Shown piece after piece: positions 38,585-47,953 of a DNA stretch of 64,000 nucleotides. Numbering within the stretch: the stretch's first letter is position 1; each line of letters begins with the position of its first letter. The stretch is from Nitrosomonas sp. Its GTDB lineage: Bacteria; Pseudomonadota; Gammaproteobacteria; Burkholderiales; Nitrosomonadaceae. The stretch lies in contig JALDQW010000001.1 in NCBI GenBank assembly GCA_031316255.1, positions 2,823,485 through 2,887,484 on the forward strand, given 5' to 3'. A program made the translations under genes and the position numbers. Below the pieces are notes generated by a model. It saw only the letters and a list, made by a program, of their open reading frames with translations. It did not search any database and was not told the DNA's origin.

Positions 38585-40333
38585 ATGTATTGTTACGATG
38601 AATATGATCAAAACATTATTGATGAACGTGTTGCGCAATATCGCGATCAGGTTCGTCGGCGTTTGGCAAATGAATTGACGGAGACGGAGTTTTTGCCTTT
38701 AAGACTGCAAAATGGACTGTATATGCAGGTGCATGGTTATATGTTGCGCATTGCTGTGCCATATGGGCTGATTTCTTCAACACAGATGCGTATGTTTGCA
38801 CATATTGCGCGCAAATATGATCGCGGCTACGGGCATTTCACCACGCGGCAGAACATACAGTTCAACTGGCTCAAGTTGGAGGATACGCCTGAAATTCTGG
38901 CCGATCTGGCATCCGTGCAAATGCATGCGATTCAGACATCCGGTAATTGCATACGCAATATAACTTCAGACGAGTTTGCCGGCGTGGCGCAGGATGAAGT
39001 TGTCGATCCTCGTCCCTATGCAGAAATTTTGCGCCAGTGGAGTACCTTCCATCCGGAATTTGCTTATCTGCCGCGTAAATTCAAGATTGCGATCAGTGGC
39101 GGCAAGGAAGACCGCGCCGCAATACTTGCACACGACATTGGGCTGTCCGTTACGAAAAATGCACAGGGGGAAATCGGTTTTCGTGTTCTGGTGGGTGGCG
39201 GTCTTGGACGAACGCCGATTGTAGGCAGTGAAATTTGTGCGTTTTTACCGTGGCAGCATTTGCTGACTTATGTGGAATCGATCTTGCGCATATACAATCA
39301 GTTCGGTCGACGCGACAATAAGTATAAGGCGCGTATCAAGATTCTTGTGAAAGCGCTGGGAATAGATGAATTCAGACGTCTGGTTGAAGCAGACTGGGCT
39401 GATCTCAAAGATGGTCCGGGCACGTTGATTGTCGAGGAAGTCGATCGCATGGCCAGTTTTTTTACCGATCCGGATTATGAAACGTTACCGGACCATGATT
39501 CAAAACTGAATGAATTTAAAGCGGATAATCGGAATTTTTCCAACTGGATGTCACGGAATGTCATTGCGCATCGCGTACCGGGTTATGCCATCGTGGTATT
39601 GTCCTTGAAAAAGCCGGGTAATGCGCCCGGTGATGCTACTGATGCGCAGATGGATGCCATTGCTGATTTGGCCGATCGGTATAGTTTTGGTGAAATGCGT
39701 ATTACCCATAAACAAAATGTCGTTTTTGCAGATGTCAGACAATCCGATTTGGTTGCGCTCTGGCATGAAGTTGAAAAATTTGAACTTGCCTCGCCAAATA
39801 TAGGCTTGTTGACAGATATGATAAGCTGTCCGGGTGCAGAGTTTTGTACGTTGGCCAATGCGCGTTCTATCCCATTGTCCAAATTAATCGCGGAACGCTT
39901 TGAGCGCATTGATTTTCAGCAAGATATCGGTGAAATAACATTGAATATTTCGGGGTGTATGAATGCATGTGGACAGAATCATATCGGAAATATCGGCGTG
40001 ACCGGCGTTGAAAAAAAGAATCACGAGGAGTGGTATCAGGTTTCTATCGGTGGTGCTGAAGGCAACGATTGCGCAATGGGCAAAATTTTGGGGCCTTCGT
40101 TTACGTTTCATCAGGTACCTGAAGCGATTGACCGGATTTTGCAGGTTTATCTAAGGGAGCGTATCGACGAAGGCGAACGTTTTATTGATACGGTATGCAG
40201 AATAGGCCATAAACCGTTTAAAGACCATGTGTATGCGACAGATTTTGAAGAGGAGCCTGTAAAAAACGATCACGACGACGAGGCGATGGATCCTGCCCAG
40301 TATGCGATTCCTTTCTACTCTCCAAGGTTTTGA
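38585..40333 (+). CDS. cysI: Siroheme nitrite/sulfite reductase, assimilatory (CysI type)
   Basis: 582 aa. Six-electron reduction of sulfite to sulfide. The double ferredoxin-like/siroheme fold is shown by YGHFTTRQNIQFNWLKL, IQTSGNCIRNIT, RKFKIAISGGKEDRA and LVGGGLGRTP. The [4Fe-4S]-siroheme cysteines are at 415 and 421 (CPGAEFC) and 458 and 462 (CMNAC). The DUF934 gene follows directly, and cysH, cysD and cysN follow in the same direction. The electron donor subunit (cysJ) is absent, so ferredoxin or another donor is likely. Confidence 0.94.
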   Translation: MYCYDEYDQNIIDERVAQYRDQVRRRLANELTETEFLPLRLQNGLYMQVHGYMLRIAVPYGLISSTQMRMFAHIARKYDRGYGHFTTRQNIQFNWLKLEDTPEILADLASVQMHAIQTSGNCIRNITSDEFAGVAQDEVVDPRPYAEILRQWSTFHPEFAYLPRKFKIAISGGKEDRAAILAHDIGLSVTKNAQGEIGFRVLVGGGLGRTPIVGSEICAFLPWQHLLTYVESILRIYNQFGRRDNKYKARIKILVKALGIDEFRRLVEADWADLKDGPGTLIVEEVDRMASFFTDPDYETLPDHDSKLNEFKADNRNFSNWMSRNVIAHRVPGYAIVVLSLKKPGNAPGDATDAQMDAIADLADRYSFGEMRITHKQNVVFADVRQSDLVALWHEVEKFELASPNIGLLTDMISCPGAEFCTLANARSIPLSKLIAERFERIDFQQDIGEITLNISGCMNACGQNHIGNIGVTGVEKKNHEEWYQVSIGGAEGNDCAMGKILGPSFTFHQVPEAIDRILQVYLRERIDEGERFIDTVCRIGHKPFKDHVYATDFEEEPVKNDHDDEAMDPAQYAIPFYSPRF

Positions 40334-40335
40334 TC

Positions 40336-40872
40336 ATGATGATTATTAAAAATAAAATGCTCGTGGAAGACGACTGGCAGGTTATTCGGTTAGGTGAGCA
40401 GGAAACTGCGGAAAATGTCTCCATTCCAGACGGAAAGGTGATTGTACCGTTGAAAGTTTGGTTCGCGCAGCGAGATGGTTTAAAACAGCGCAATGATCTG
40501 GGTGTCTGGTTTGCCAGTGACGAACGCCCCGAGGATTTAAAAGCAGACGTGCAGAAATTTCAGGTTATTGCAGTTGATTTTCCAAAATTCTCTGATGGAC
40601 GGGGTTATTCTATCGCCTATAATTTGAGGGCGCGTTTGGGGTATACCGGTGAATTACGCGCCATAGGCGATGTTTTACGCGATCAGCTTTTCTATATGCG
40701 CCGTGTTGGTTTTGACGCTTTTGCTCCAAGACCGGATCGTGATATTCATGATGCAATGAGAGGTTTTGAGGATTTTTCCGAAGTGTATCAAACTTCCTTT
40801 GAAGAAAAACTGCCGCTATTTAGGCGTGTTCAACGGAAGGGTAAACCTTCCGCTGAAACGATAAATAGCTAA
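40336..40872 (+). CDS. DUF934 family protein
   Basis: 178 aa from the ATG at 40336; the alternative TTG at 40330 would overlap the cysI stop. DUF934 signature is seen in VPLKVWFAQRDGLKQR, LGVWFASDERPEDL, and FPKFSDGRGYSIAYNLRARL with LRAIGDVLRDQLFYMRRVGF. The family is almost always encoded directly after a CysI-type reductase and is annotated as an oxidoreductase-related protein. The biochemical role is not established. Ribosome loading is probably coupled to cysI (three bases apart). Confidence 0.9.
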   Translation: MMIIKNKMLVEDDWQVIRLGEQETAENVSIPDGKVIVPLKVWFAQRDGLKQRNDLGVWFASDERPEDLKADVQKFQVIAVDFPKFSDGRGYSIAYNLRARLGYTGELRAIGDVLRDQLFYMRRVGFDAFAPRPDRDIHDAMRGFEDFSEVYQTSFEEKLPLFRRVQRKGKPSAETINS

Positions 40873-40883
40873 AATGGCCGAGC

Positions 40884-41582
40884 ATGATTGATTTGGTACA
40901 AAAAATTGAACAGGTAGTTACCGTGCTTGCGGATACGGTGCATAATTTTGCTCCGGTAGCATTCGCCAATAGTCTGGGTGCAGAAGATATGGTGCTGACA
41001 GATGTCATTGATCGTTACAAGCTCGATATTGAAATGTTCAGCCTGGACACCGGGCGTTTGCCTCAGGAAACTTATGATTTGATGCAGATCGTGCGTGATC
41101 GCTACCAAACGCCGTTGCGTATTTATTTTCCAAATGTCAAGCAGGTCGAAGCCTATGTTTCGAAAAATGGCGTCAATGGATTTTATCAGAGTATTGAATT
41201 ACGCAAGGCCTGCTGTCATGTTCGTAAAGTCGAACCATTACGACGCGCGCTGGTTGGTAAACATGCATGGATAACGGGTATTCGGCGTGAACAGGCAACG
41301 ACACGGGTAGATCTCAAAGTTTCGGCTTACGATATCAGTAACCGCATGCAGAAAGTGAATCCATTGCTAGAGTGGACGCTGGATGAAGTCTGGGCGTATC
41401 TCAAAAAATTCGATGTGCCGTATAACAAACTGCATGATCAGTTCTATCCGAGTATAGGCTGTACGCCCTGCACGCGTGCAATTACACCGGGTGAAGATAT
41501 ACGGTCCGGGCGATGGTGGTGGGAAGCTCCGGAAAATAAAGAATGCGGGTTGCATATGAATAATGTTATTCCGCTCAAATAA
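40884..41582 (+). CDS. cysH: Assimilatory adenylyl-sulfate (APS) reductase, CysH family
   Basis: 232 aa. PP-loop-type reductase that turns APS into sulfite. Features: ANSLGAEDMVLTDVI, FSLDTGRLPQETYDL, the cysteine pair in KACCHVRKVEPL and CTPC in IGCTPCTRAITPGED, then RSGRWWWE. The CC plus CxxC set marks the [4Fe-4S] APS-reductase subgroup; PAPS reductases lack it. That fits the absence of a cysC kinase in the cluster. The catalytic cysteine follows in KECGLH near the C-terminus. Confidence 0.94.
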   Translation: MIDLVQKIEQVVTVLADTVHNFAPVAFANSLGAEDMVLTDVIDRYKLDIEMFSLDTGRLPQETYDLMQIVRDRYQTPLRIYFPNVKQVEAYVSKNGVNGFYQSIELRKACCHVRKVEPLRRALVGKHAWITGIRREQATTRVDLKVSAYDISNRMQKVNPLLEWTLDEVWAYLKKFDVPYNKLHDQFYPSIGCTPCTRAITPGEDIRSGRWWWEAPENKECGLHMNNVIPLK

Positions 41583-41663
41583 GTATTTTTAATGCGAAGC
41601 GTTATTGTTTGTCGGCGAGCATGGATGTTTTGTTGATGTTTTTGTGAGTAGAGAGAATGTTAT

Positions 41664-42569
41664 ATGAGTAATCGTCCCTTCACCCATCTCGATGCGTTGG
41701 AAAGTGAATCCATTCATATCATGCGAGAGGTAGCTGCAGAATGTAGTAATCCCGTTTTGTTATTTTCGGGCGGCAAAGATTCAATTGTTTTATTGCGCTT
41801 GGCTGAAAAAGCATTTCGTCCCGGCCGTTTTCCCTTTCCGTTAATGCATATTGACACCGAGCATAATTTTCCGGAGGTCATCGAGTTTCGCGATCATCGT
41901 GCTGCAGAACTGGGTGAACGCCTGATTGTGCGGAGTATGGAAGATTCGATCAAAAAAGGCAGGGTAGTGCTCCGTTCAGAAACACAGAGCCGCAATGCAT
42001 TTCAATCTGTAACGTTACTGGATGCAATCGCTGAGTTCAGTTTTGATGCCTGTATCGGCGGGGCACGCCGTGACGAAGAAAAAGCACGCGCCAAAGAACG
42101 GATTTTTTCGTTTCGAGACGAATTCGGTCAATGGGACCCCAAGAACCAGCGCCCCGAATTGTGGGATTTATATAACACCCGTACACATCCGGGTGAGAAT
42201 ATTCGTGTTTTTCCAATCAGTAACTGGACTGAACTGGATGTCTGGGAATATATCGCGCGTGAAAAACTTGAAGTGCCGTCAATCTATTTTGCCCATGAAC
42301 GTGAAGTGATTCGGCGGGATGCCGGTCTGCTTCCCGTATCTCATCTGGTGCAACCCAGGGAAGGGGAGAAAGCTGAGCAGGTAACAGTACGTTTTCGTAC
42401 GGTTGGCGACATGAGCTGTACCTGTCCTGTCGCATCTGACGCTGCCACTGTAGAGGATATCATTGCCGAGACAGCGATGACGCGTATTACCGAACGTGGC
42501 GCCACGCGAATGGATGACCAGACTTCTGATGCTTCCATGGAATTACGCAAGAAAGAAGGTTATTTTTAG
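41664..42569 (+). CDS. cysD: Sulfate adenylyltransferase subunit 2
   Basis: 301 aa. Small catalytic subunit of ATP sulfurylase, which forms APS from sulfate and ATP. The N-type ATP pyrophosphatase loop is VLLFSGGKDSIVLL. Other family segments are HIDTEHNFPEVIEFRD, CIGGARRDEEKARAKERIFS, VFPISNWTELDVWEYIARE and FRTVGDMSCTCPVASDAAT. Length and ends are normal. It is followed by cysN after 136 bases. Confidence 0.96.
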   Translation: MSNRPFTHLDALESESIHIMREVAAECSNPVLLFSGGKDSIVLLRLAEKAFRPGRFPFPLMHIDTEHNFPEVIEFRDHRAAELGERLIVRSMEDSIKKGRVVLRSETQSRNAFQSVTLLDAIAEFSFDACIGGARRDEEKARAKERIFSFRDEFGQWDPKNQRPELWDLYNTRTHPGENIRVFPISNWTELDVWEYIAREKLEVPSIYFAHEREVIRRDAGLLPVSHLVQPREGEKAEQVTVRFRTVGDMSCTCPVASDAATVEDIIAETAMTRITERGATRMDDQTSDASMELRKKEGYF

Positions 42570-42705
42570 CATTTCCTGTTTTTTGACGGTCGGATTGAGT
42601 TGGTTGAAAAAACACCGCTTTTAATCAACTCAAATATTGAACAGAGCATGAACGATAGCGTGTGTTATGTTGCCGCGGTGGATTGAATTTCCTGAAGGGA
42701 TCCAA

Positions 42706-43995
42706 ATGTCTGAAATTGAAAAAATTGCACTTGATCAGACCGAGTTGCTGCGTTTTATAACCGCTGGTAGTGTGGATGATGGTAAAAGCACTTTGATTGG
42801 ACGTATGTTGCATGATTCAAAGTCTATTTTTGAAGATCAATTGAGCTCTATTACCAACACCACACGTAAACGTGGAATGGAAGGTGTTGATTTGTCTTTG
42901 TTGACCGATGGGCTGCAGGCAGAGCGCGAACAGGGTATTACCATTGATGTCGCCTATCGCTATTTTGCTACGCCAAAACGCAAGTTCATTATTGCAGACA
43001 CACCCGGGCACGAGCAGTATACCCGTAACATGGTAACCGGCGCTTCTACTGCAAATCTGGCAGTTATCCTGATTGATGCCCGCAAAGGCGTGCTGACACA
43101 ATCACGTCGCCATGCCTATCTGGCCAGTTTGGTAGGTATTCCGCATCTGGTCGTGGCAGTCAACAAGATGGATCTGGTTGAGTATTCTCAATCGGTATTT
43201 GATGAAATTTGCAAGGATTTTTCCAGTTTTGCTGAACGACTGGATCTGCATCATATTGATTTTATTCCAATGTCCGCGCTTAATGGCGATATGGTTGTTG
43301 AACGGGGAGAGAATCTGAATTGGTATAAAGGGACGACATTAATGGATTTGCTTGAAAATATTTCTATTACCCATGATGTCAATCGTGAGGACTTCCGCTT
43401 TCCAGTGCAGTGGGTATGCCGGCCACAAACCAAGGAGATGCATGATTTCAGGGGATATATGGGCCGCATTGAATCAGGTTCAGTGTGTGTAGGTGATGCG
43501 GTTACAGTATTACCTTCAGGACTTAACTCACGGATCAAAGAAATTGTGTTATACGAAGGCAATATTGATGACGCGGTTGCGCCGCAATCTGTGACCTTAA
43601 CGATCGAAGACCATCTGGATATTTCACGTGGCGATGTTCTGGTAAAAACAGGCGATTTGCCGCAGGTCACCAAGGAATTTGACGCGATGGTATGTTGGCT
43701 TTCAGAGCAGTCGCTTGATCCGGGGCGAAAGTACTTGATCAAACATACGACGCGTATAGTCAAGGCCGTTATAAATCGCATCGATTACCGGGTTGATGTC
43801 AATACAATGGATCATGAGTCGGTACAGACCCTGAAAATGAATGATATTGCACATGTAGGTATCAAGGTGCAACAGCCACTGGTTTGTGACGACTATCAGC
43901 ACAATCGTTCAATGGGTTGTTTTATTGTAATCGATGAAAGCAGTAATAATACTGTTGCGGCTGGCATGATTGGTTCTAACAAGCACGATTCTTAA
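42706..43995 (+). CDS. cysN: Sulfate adenylyltransferase subunit 1 (GTPase)
   Basis: 429 aa. GTPase subunit that drives CysD. Translational-GTPase motifs are GSVDDGKSTLIGRML (G1), EREQGITIDVAYR (switch I), DTPGHEQYTRNM (G3) and NKMDLV (G4), followed by two beta-barrel domains. No APS kinase domain is fused, in line with the APS reductase nearby. I start at the ATG at 42706, which has an AAGGG ribosome-binding site; a longer frame to 42667 adds 13 residues not typical of CysN. It is the last gene of the cys run. Confidence 0.95.
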   Translation: MSEIEKIALDQTELLRFITAGSVDDGKSTLIGRMLHDSKSIFEDQLSSITNTTRKRGMEGVDLSLLTDGLQAEREQGITIDVAYRYFATPKRKFIIADTPGHEQYTRNMVTGASTANLAVILIDARKGVLTQSRRHAYLASLVGIPHLVVAVNKMDLVEYSQSVFDEICKDFSSFAERLDLHHIDFIPMSALNGDMVVERGENLNWYKGTTLMDLLENISITHDVNREDFRFPVQWVCRPQTKEMHDFRGYMGRIESGSVCVGDAVTVLPSGLNSRIKEIVLYEGNIDDAVAPQSVTLTIEDHLDISRGDVLVKTGDLPQVTKEFDAMVCWLSEQSLDPGRKYLIKHTTRIVKAVINRIDYRVDVNTMDHESVQTLKMNDIAHVGIKVQQPLVCDDYQHNRSMGCFIVIDESSNNTVAAGMIGSNKHDS

Positions 43996-44520
43996 CAAAT
44001 AATTAAGCGGTGCTTTCCATTTTTTTCTTTCAATTGAACTGCTTTCACTCGAAGCATAATTAGCGATCGTTTGAGTATTCGTATTTCGGCTTTGGATGAA
44101 CCAGCTTGTCAAAAATGGTGCTGCTTTCTGCAAAGCTGATGTTTTTACTCTGGTTTTGGTGGGCTGGCTATGTGAATTGTCATCAACACAGTATAAGTGA
44201 TTCAGGAGGTGGAGTTCTTGTGCCACATCGATAGGTTTGAATTTGTGTATTTTGTTGCCGTTGTAATTGCTTTTTGTCCTATTTTTTATTGCGCTTTGCA
44301 CTTTTCTTCTATCGAAAATTGTTTCGGTAAATAAAGTGGGATTAATAAATCTCTGATGAGATGGGTTTTGTTAACTTTAATAAGCAATTCGTTTTTCAGT
44401 GCCTGCAGTCATGTGTGTGTGAAGTGGTATTTTGCTTGTTTTTGATCTCAAATAGTGAAGCGCCATAGTGAAATCAATTAAAAGTACGAACAAGATATTA
44501 ATAAAGAAACTATAGATATA
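43996..44520. other. Gene-free gap after cysN
   Basis: 525 bases. It contains only short open frames (30-40 codons) and a minus-strand frame overlapping the cysN end, none with a recognisable domain or a convincing ribosome-binding site. No strong terminator hairpin was seen. Confidence 0.5.
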
Positions 44521-46494
44521 GTGAACAGTGCAACTGAATTACTCAGCTATAAGCATGCAATAGATCAATTTGTCCTGGTTTCTGTAACAGACAAGGCCGG
44601 GAGAATTCTCGAAATTAATGACAGATTTTTATCTGCCAGTAAATATACGCGCGCAGAATTATTAGGCCAGAAACATAGCATCATGAATTCCGGTAAGCAT
44701 TCAAAGGCGTTCTTTGAAGACTTGTGGAAGACCATAAGTAAAGGGGAAATCTGGACAGGAGAAATTTGTAATCGGGCGAAAGACGGTACTTTTTTTTGGG
44801 TCAACACGGCAATAGTGCCGCATTTGAATGAAACGGGTCAAATAATCAATTACATTTCGGTTCGGATCGATACAACCGAGCGAAAAAAGTATGAGACTGA
44901 ATTGTTACAGGCAAGGCTTGCTGCGCATGCTGCAAACCGGGTAAAAAGCAGATTCTTGACCAATATGAGTCATGAAATTAGAACGCCAATGAACAGCATT
45001 ATTGGCATGGCGCATTTGCTTAAAAGAACAAATTTGAATATGAAACAAAATGGGTATATTTCAAATATTCTCGTTTCATCTGAAAGATTACTCACGATGA
45101 TTGACAATATCATTGATCAATCCGGATTGAAGGAAATACAGAATGCCGCAGAAATTGAGTTAGTCAATATACCTCAACTGGTTAATAACGTTATTAATAA
45201 ATTTACGTCTATCCTGAACAAAAAGGGGATTGCACTGGTTCAGAAACTTGAACTGAATAGTTCTTTAAGTTTGTATGGCAATGCCCAAAGACTGGGTCAG
45301 CTGCTTTATAACCTGGTCAGTAATGCAGTCAAATTTACTGATCGGGGAAAGATTATTATTCGTGTGAGTATGCTTCAGAATAACGAAACTGACTGCTTGT
45401 TATCTTTTGAAGTCGAGGATACCGGAATTGGGATCGATGCAAGTCAGCTCCATATGCTTTTTCAGCCATTTAATCAGGTCGATGCTTCTAATTCACGATC
45501 ATTTGAAGGTGCTGGATTAGGTCTTGCGATCAGCAAGACCCTGGTCGAAATGATGGGCGGGGAAATTGGTGTAAAGAGTAAATTGGGTGCGGGAAGTTGC
45601 TTCTGGTTTACCGTTCGATTAAGTTCTGTTAAAGAAGATATCAATGATGAAAATGAAGACCCTTATCCCTACAGTCTGATTGAAGACGTGCACCATCCTT
45701 TCAAGGGTTGTATTATCTTGGTTGTTGATGATAATGAAATTAACTCGCAGCTTGTGCAGGAGATGCTTGAATCGGGTGGTGCATATGTTGTGGTTGCCAG
45801 AAATGGTAAGGAAGCTATTGATTATCTTGGTCAGTCTGAATTTGACTGTATTTTGATGGATATTCAAATGCCTGTTATGGATGGTCTGGAAGCAACGCGG
45901 ATTATTCGTGAAAAAGAAGAATGGACTAATATCCCGGTGCTGGCATATACAGCGAATGCTGATGAGAATAGCAGGGCGTTGTGCATGGACGCGGGTATGA
46001 ACGATTTTATAGCCAAGCCCGTTAATCCGTCGCTGTTTTTTTCTACACTCACAAAATGGCTTGCGCCCAATTCAGCCAGGATTTCTGTTAGTGAACAGCC
46101 CGAAAAACCGGAGTTGAATGGCAAAATTGATGAGCGTGCCCATATACTTACCGAAGCATCGGTGTTAGCGGACCAGTTGGGTGTAAAAGTTGAACAAATT
46201 CATAAGTTCACATTGATGTTTATTAAATCGGCCAATCTAGGCATAATCGAACTGGAAGATGCGCTAGAAAAGCAAGATATGCTCGCTATCGCTGTGATCG
46301 GCCATCGTCTTAAATCATCGTCAGCAACAATTGGCGCGATTCAATTTTCTGAATTATGCGGAATACTGGAGACTTGCAAAGATAAGGAAAAGTTTGAGAA
46401 AGCGATTGAAACAGTTGCTCAACTGAAATCCGTATTGAAGTCAATTGAAGATGTGGCCAATAAGAATATCCTGAAAAGCACTATTGTTACTTAG
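44521..46494 (+). CDS. Hybrid sensor histidine kinase (PAS-HisKA-HATPase-REC-Hpt)
   Basis: 657 aa, GTG start. Domains in order: PAS (about 10-120; RAELLGQKHSIMNSGKHSKA) followed by the S-box PAC motif; HisKA with H-box FLTNMSHEIRTPMNSI (His151); HATPase with NAVKFTDRGK, EDTGIGID and GAGLGLAISK; receiver domain with VDDNEIN (Asp403-404) and phospho-acceptor Asp447 in MDIQMPVMDG; and a C-terminal Hpt domain with His595 in GHRLKSSSATIG. No membrane segments, so it is a cytoplasmic sensor. The REC-EAL gene follows after three bases and is the likely output partner. Confidence 0.95.
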   Translation: MNSATELLSYKHAIDQFVLVSVTDKAGRILEINDRFLSASKYTRAELLGQKHSIMNSGKHSKAFFEDLWKTISKGEIWTGEICNRAKDGTFFWVNTAIVPHLNETGQIINYISVRIDTTERKKYETELLQARLAAHAANRVKSRFLTNMSHEIRTPMNSIIGMAHLLKRTNLNMKQNGYISNILVSSERLLTMIDNIIDQSGLKEIQNAAEIELVNIPQLVNNVINKFTSILNKKGIALVQKLELNSSLSLYGNAQRLGQLLYNLVSNAVKFTDRGKIIIRVSMLQNNETDCLLSFEVEDTGIGIDASQLHMLFQPFNQVDASNSRSFEGAGLGLAISKTLVEMMGGEIGVKSKLGAGSCFWFTVRLSSVKEDINDENEDPYPYSLIEDVHHPFKGCIILVVDDNEINSQLVQEMLESGGAYVVVARNGKEAIDYLGQSEFDCILMDIQMPVMDGLEATRIIREKEEWTNIPVLAYTANADENSRALCMDAGMNDFIAKPVNPSLFFSTLTKWLAPNSARISVSEQPEKPELNGKIDERAHILTEASVLADQLGVKVEQIHKFTLMFIKSANLGIIELEDALEKQDMLAIAVIGHRLKSSSATIGAIQFSELCGILETCKDKEKFEKAIETVAQLKSVLKSIEDVANKNILKSTIVT

Positions 46495-46497
46495 TCA

Positions 46498-47694
46498 ATG
46501 AATACTCAAAAAAAGAATCGTGTCCTTTTGCTGGACGATGACCAATTTATGCTCGAATATGTCAGTGAATTGCTCAGAGAACTGGGTGTTCATAAAATAT
46601 GGGTGGCTCAAGATGGTGCGACGGGCCTTGCTGTGATAAAGGACATGAAACGGGATATAGATTTATTAATCTGTGATATTGAAATGCCTGGAATGGATGG
46701 GATCGAATTTCTGCGTAATATTGCTGTTCAGGGGTATTCGGGTAATATCGTTTTGTTTTCCGGGCTTGATCGACAATTGCTGAAGGCTGCAGAACGTTTT
46801 GCAAAAGCCAGTGGTTTATGTGTGACGGGCACCTTGTCAAAACCGGTTACATTGAATGCGTTGACTGCCATTTTGATGGAAATACCGCAACGGCAACCCG
46901 CGGTAAAAGTAAAACGGTCAGAGGACAATGCTCTTGTTAGCGTTAAAGAAGTCAAGAATGCGCTCTCAAATGATGATTTCTGTGTATTCTATCAACCTAA
47001 GGTGGCAATTAGAAATTCTCGAATAACGGGATTTGAGTGTCTCGCACGGTGGCCTCATAAGAAAAGAGGCTTTATTTCCCCAGACAAATTTATACCGGTT
47101 GTTGAGGAATATGATCTGATTGATCAGTTTACGCTGATGATATTCAGAAAATCTGTGCAGCAATTAGCGCAATGGCTTAACATGGGCTTCGACTTAAAGG
47201 CCGCGGTTAATCTGTCCATGGAAAACTTGAATCGGCATGATTTGCCTGAGGTTTTCGAGGAGGTGACGCGTGCTGCTCATGTGCCTGCGAATAAGATAAT
47301 TCTGGAAATAACAGAAAGTAAGATAGGAAAAGATATTGCCTTATGTTTGGATATTCTGACGCGTTTTAGATTGAAAGGTTTCGGGTTGGCAATTGATGAT
47401 TTTGGAACAGGTTATGCCAGTATGGAAACATTGAATAATTTGCCATTCACTGAACTTAAAATAGACAGAACATTTGTTAATGCGGCTGTAAGCGATTCCT
47501 CATCACGTGCAATTGTAGAGTCGAGCGTAAATCTGGGAAAAGAGTTTGGATTAAACATTGTTGCCGAAGGTGTAGAAAATCAAGCCGAATGGGACCTTGT
47601 GGCAAAACTTGGATGTACTGAAGTTCAGGGTTACTTTATCTCAAAACCACTTCCGCATGACGAATTCAGCCAGTTGAACGGCTTGAGCACCTGA
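46498..47694 (+). CDS. Response regulator with EAL domain (c-di-GMP phosphodiesterase)
   Basis: 398 aa. Receiver domain at 7-130 with DDD at 13-15 and phospho-acceptor Asp60 (LLICDIEMPGMDG), then an EAL domain at about 145-395. Catalytic-site motifs are mostly intact: ECLARW in place of EAL-x-R, NLSMENL, ILEITES, IDDFGTGYASM, LKIDRTFV, AEGVENQAEW and QGYFISKPLP. It is probably an active phosphodiesterase that lowers c-di-GMP when phosphorylated by the upstream hybrid kinase. Such systems commonly control motility versus biofilm. Confidence 0.93.
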   Translation: MNTQKKNRVLLLDDDQFMLEYVSELLRELGVHKIWVAQDGATGLAVIKDMKRDIDLLICDIEMPGMDGIEFLRNIAVQGYSGNIVLFSGLDRQLLKAAERFAKASGLCVTGTLSKPVTLNALTAILMEIPQRQPAVKVKRSEDNALVSVKEVKNALSNDDFCVFYQPKVAIRNSRITGFECLARWPHKKRGFISPDKFIPVVEEYDLIDQFTLMIFRKSVQQLAQWLNMGFDLKAAVNLSMENLNRHDLPEVFEEVTRAAHVPANKIILEITESKIGKDIALCLDILTRFRLKGFGLAIDDFGTGYASMETLNNLPFTELKIDRTFVNAAVSDSSSRAIVESSVNLGKEFGLNIVAEGVENQAEWDLVAKLGCTEVQGYFISKPLPHDEFSQLNGLST

Positions 47695-47953
47695 CTTTCT
47701 TGCAAGCTTCATTAAAATGTGGCTTCTCTAATTCTCACAAATCTGATGAGCCGCATATCAGTGTTAATGCTCTATAATTATAATATTTGGTTTATGTTAT
47801 TTGAGCATCTGTTTCTCGTTGCCTAGTTTATGCCTGTTTTTCAGATCCGTTGCGATGCTGGCTTGGTATGAATCTTTTTTGAAAATAACATATTAATAAA
47901 AATACCCATTATCCATTAATCATTTAATCTTCGAATTTAATTATTATTACGCT
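47695..47953. other. Intergenic region upstream of the large flavoprotein gene
   Basis: 259 bases, strongly AT-rich towards the right end. No gene seen. It probably holds the promoter of the 1178-aa flavoprotein gene. Confidence 0.4.

Noticed and set aside
43909..44301. 130-codon minus-strand frame after cysN
   Set aside because: Overlaps the cysN 3' end; composition is that of random AT-rich DNA.
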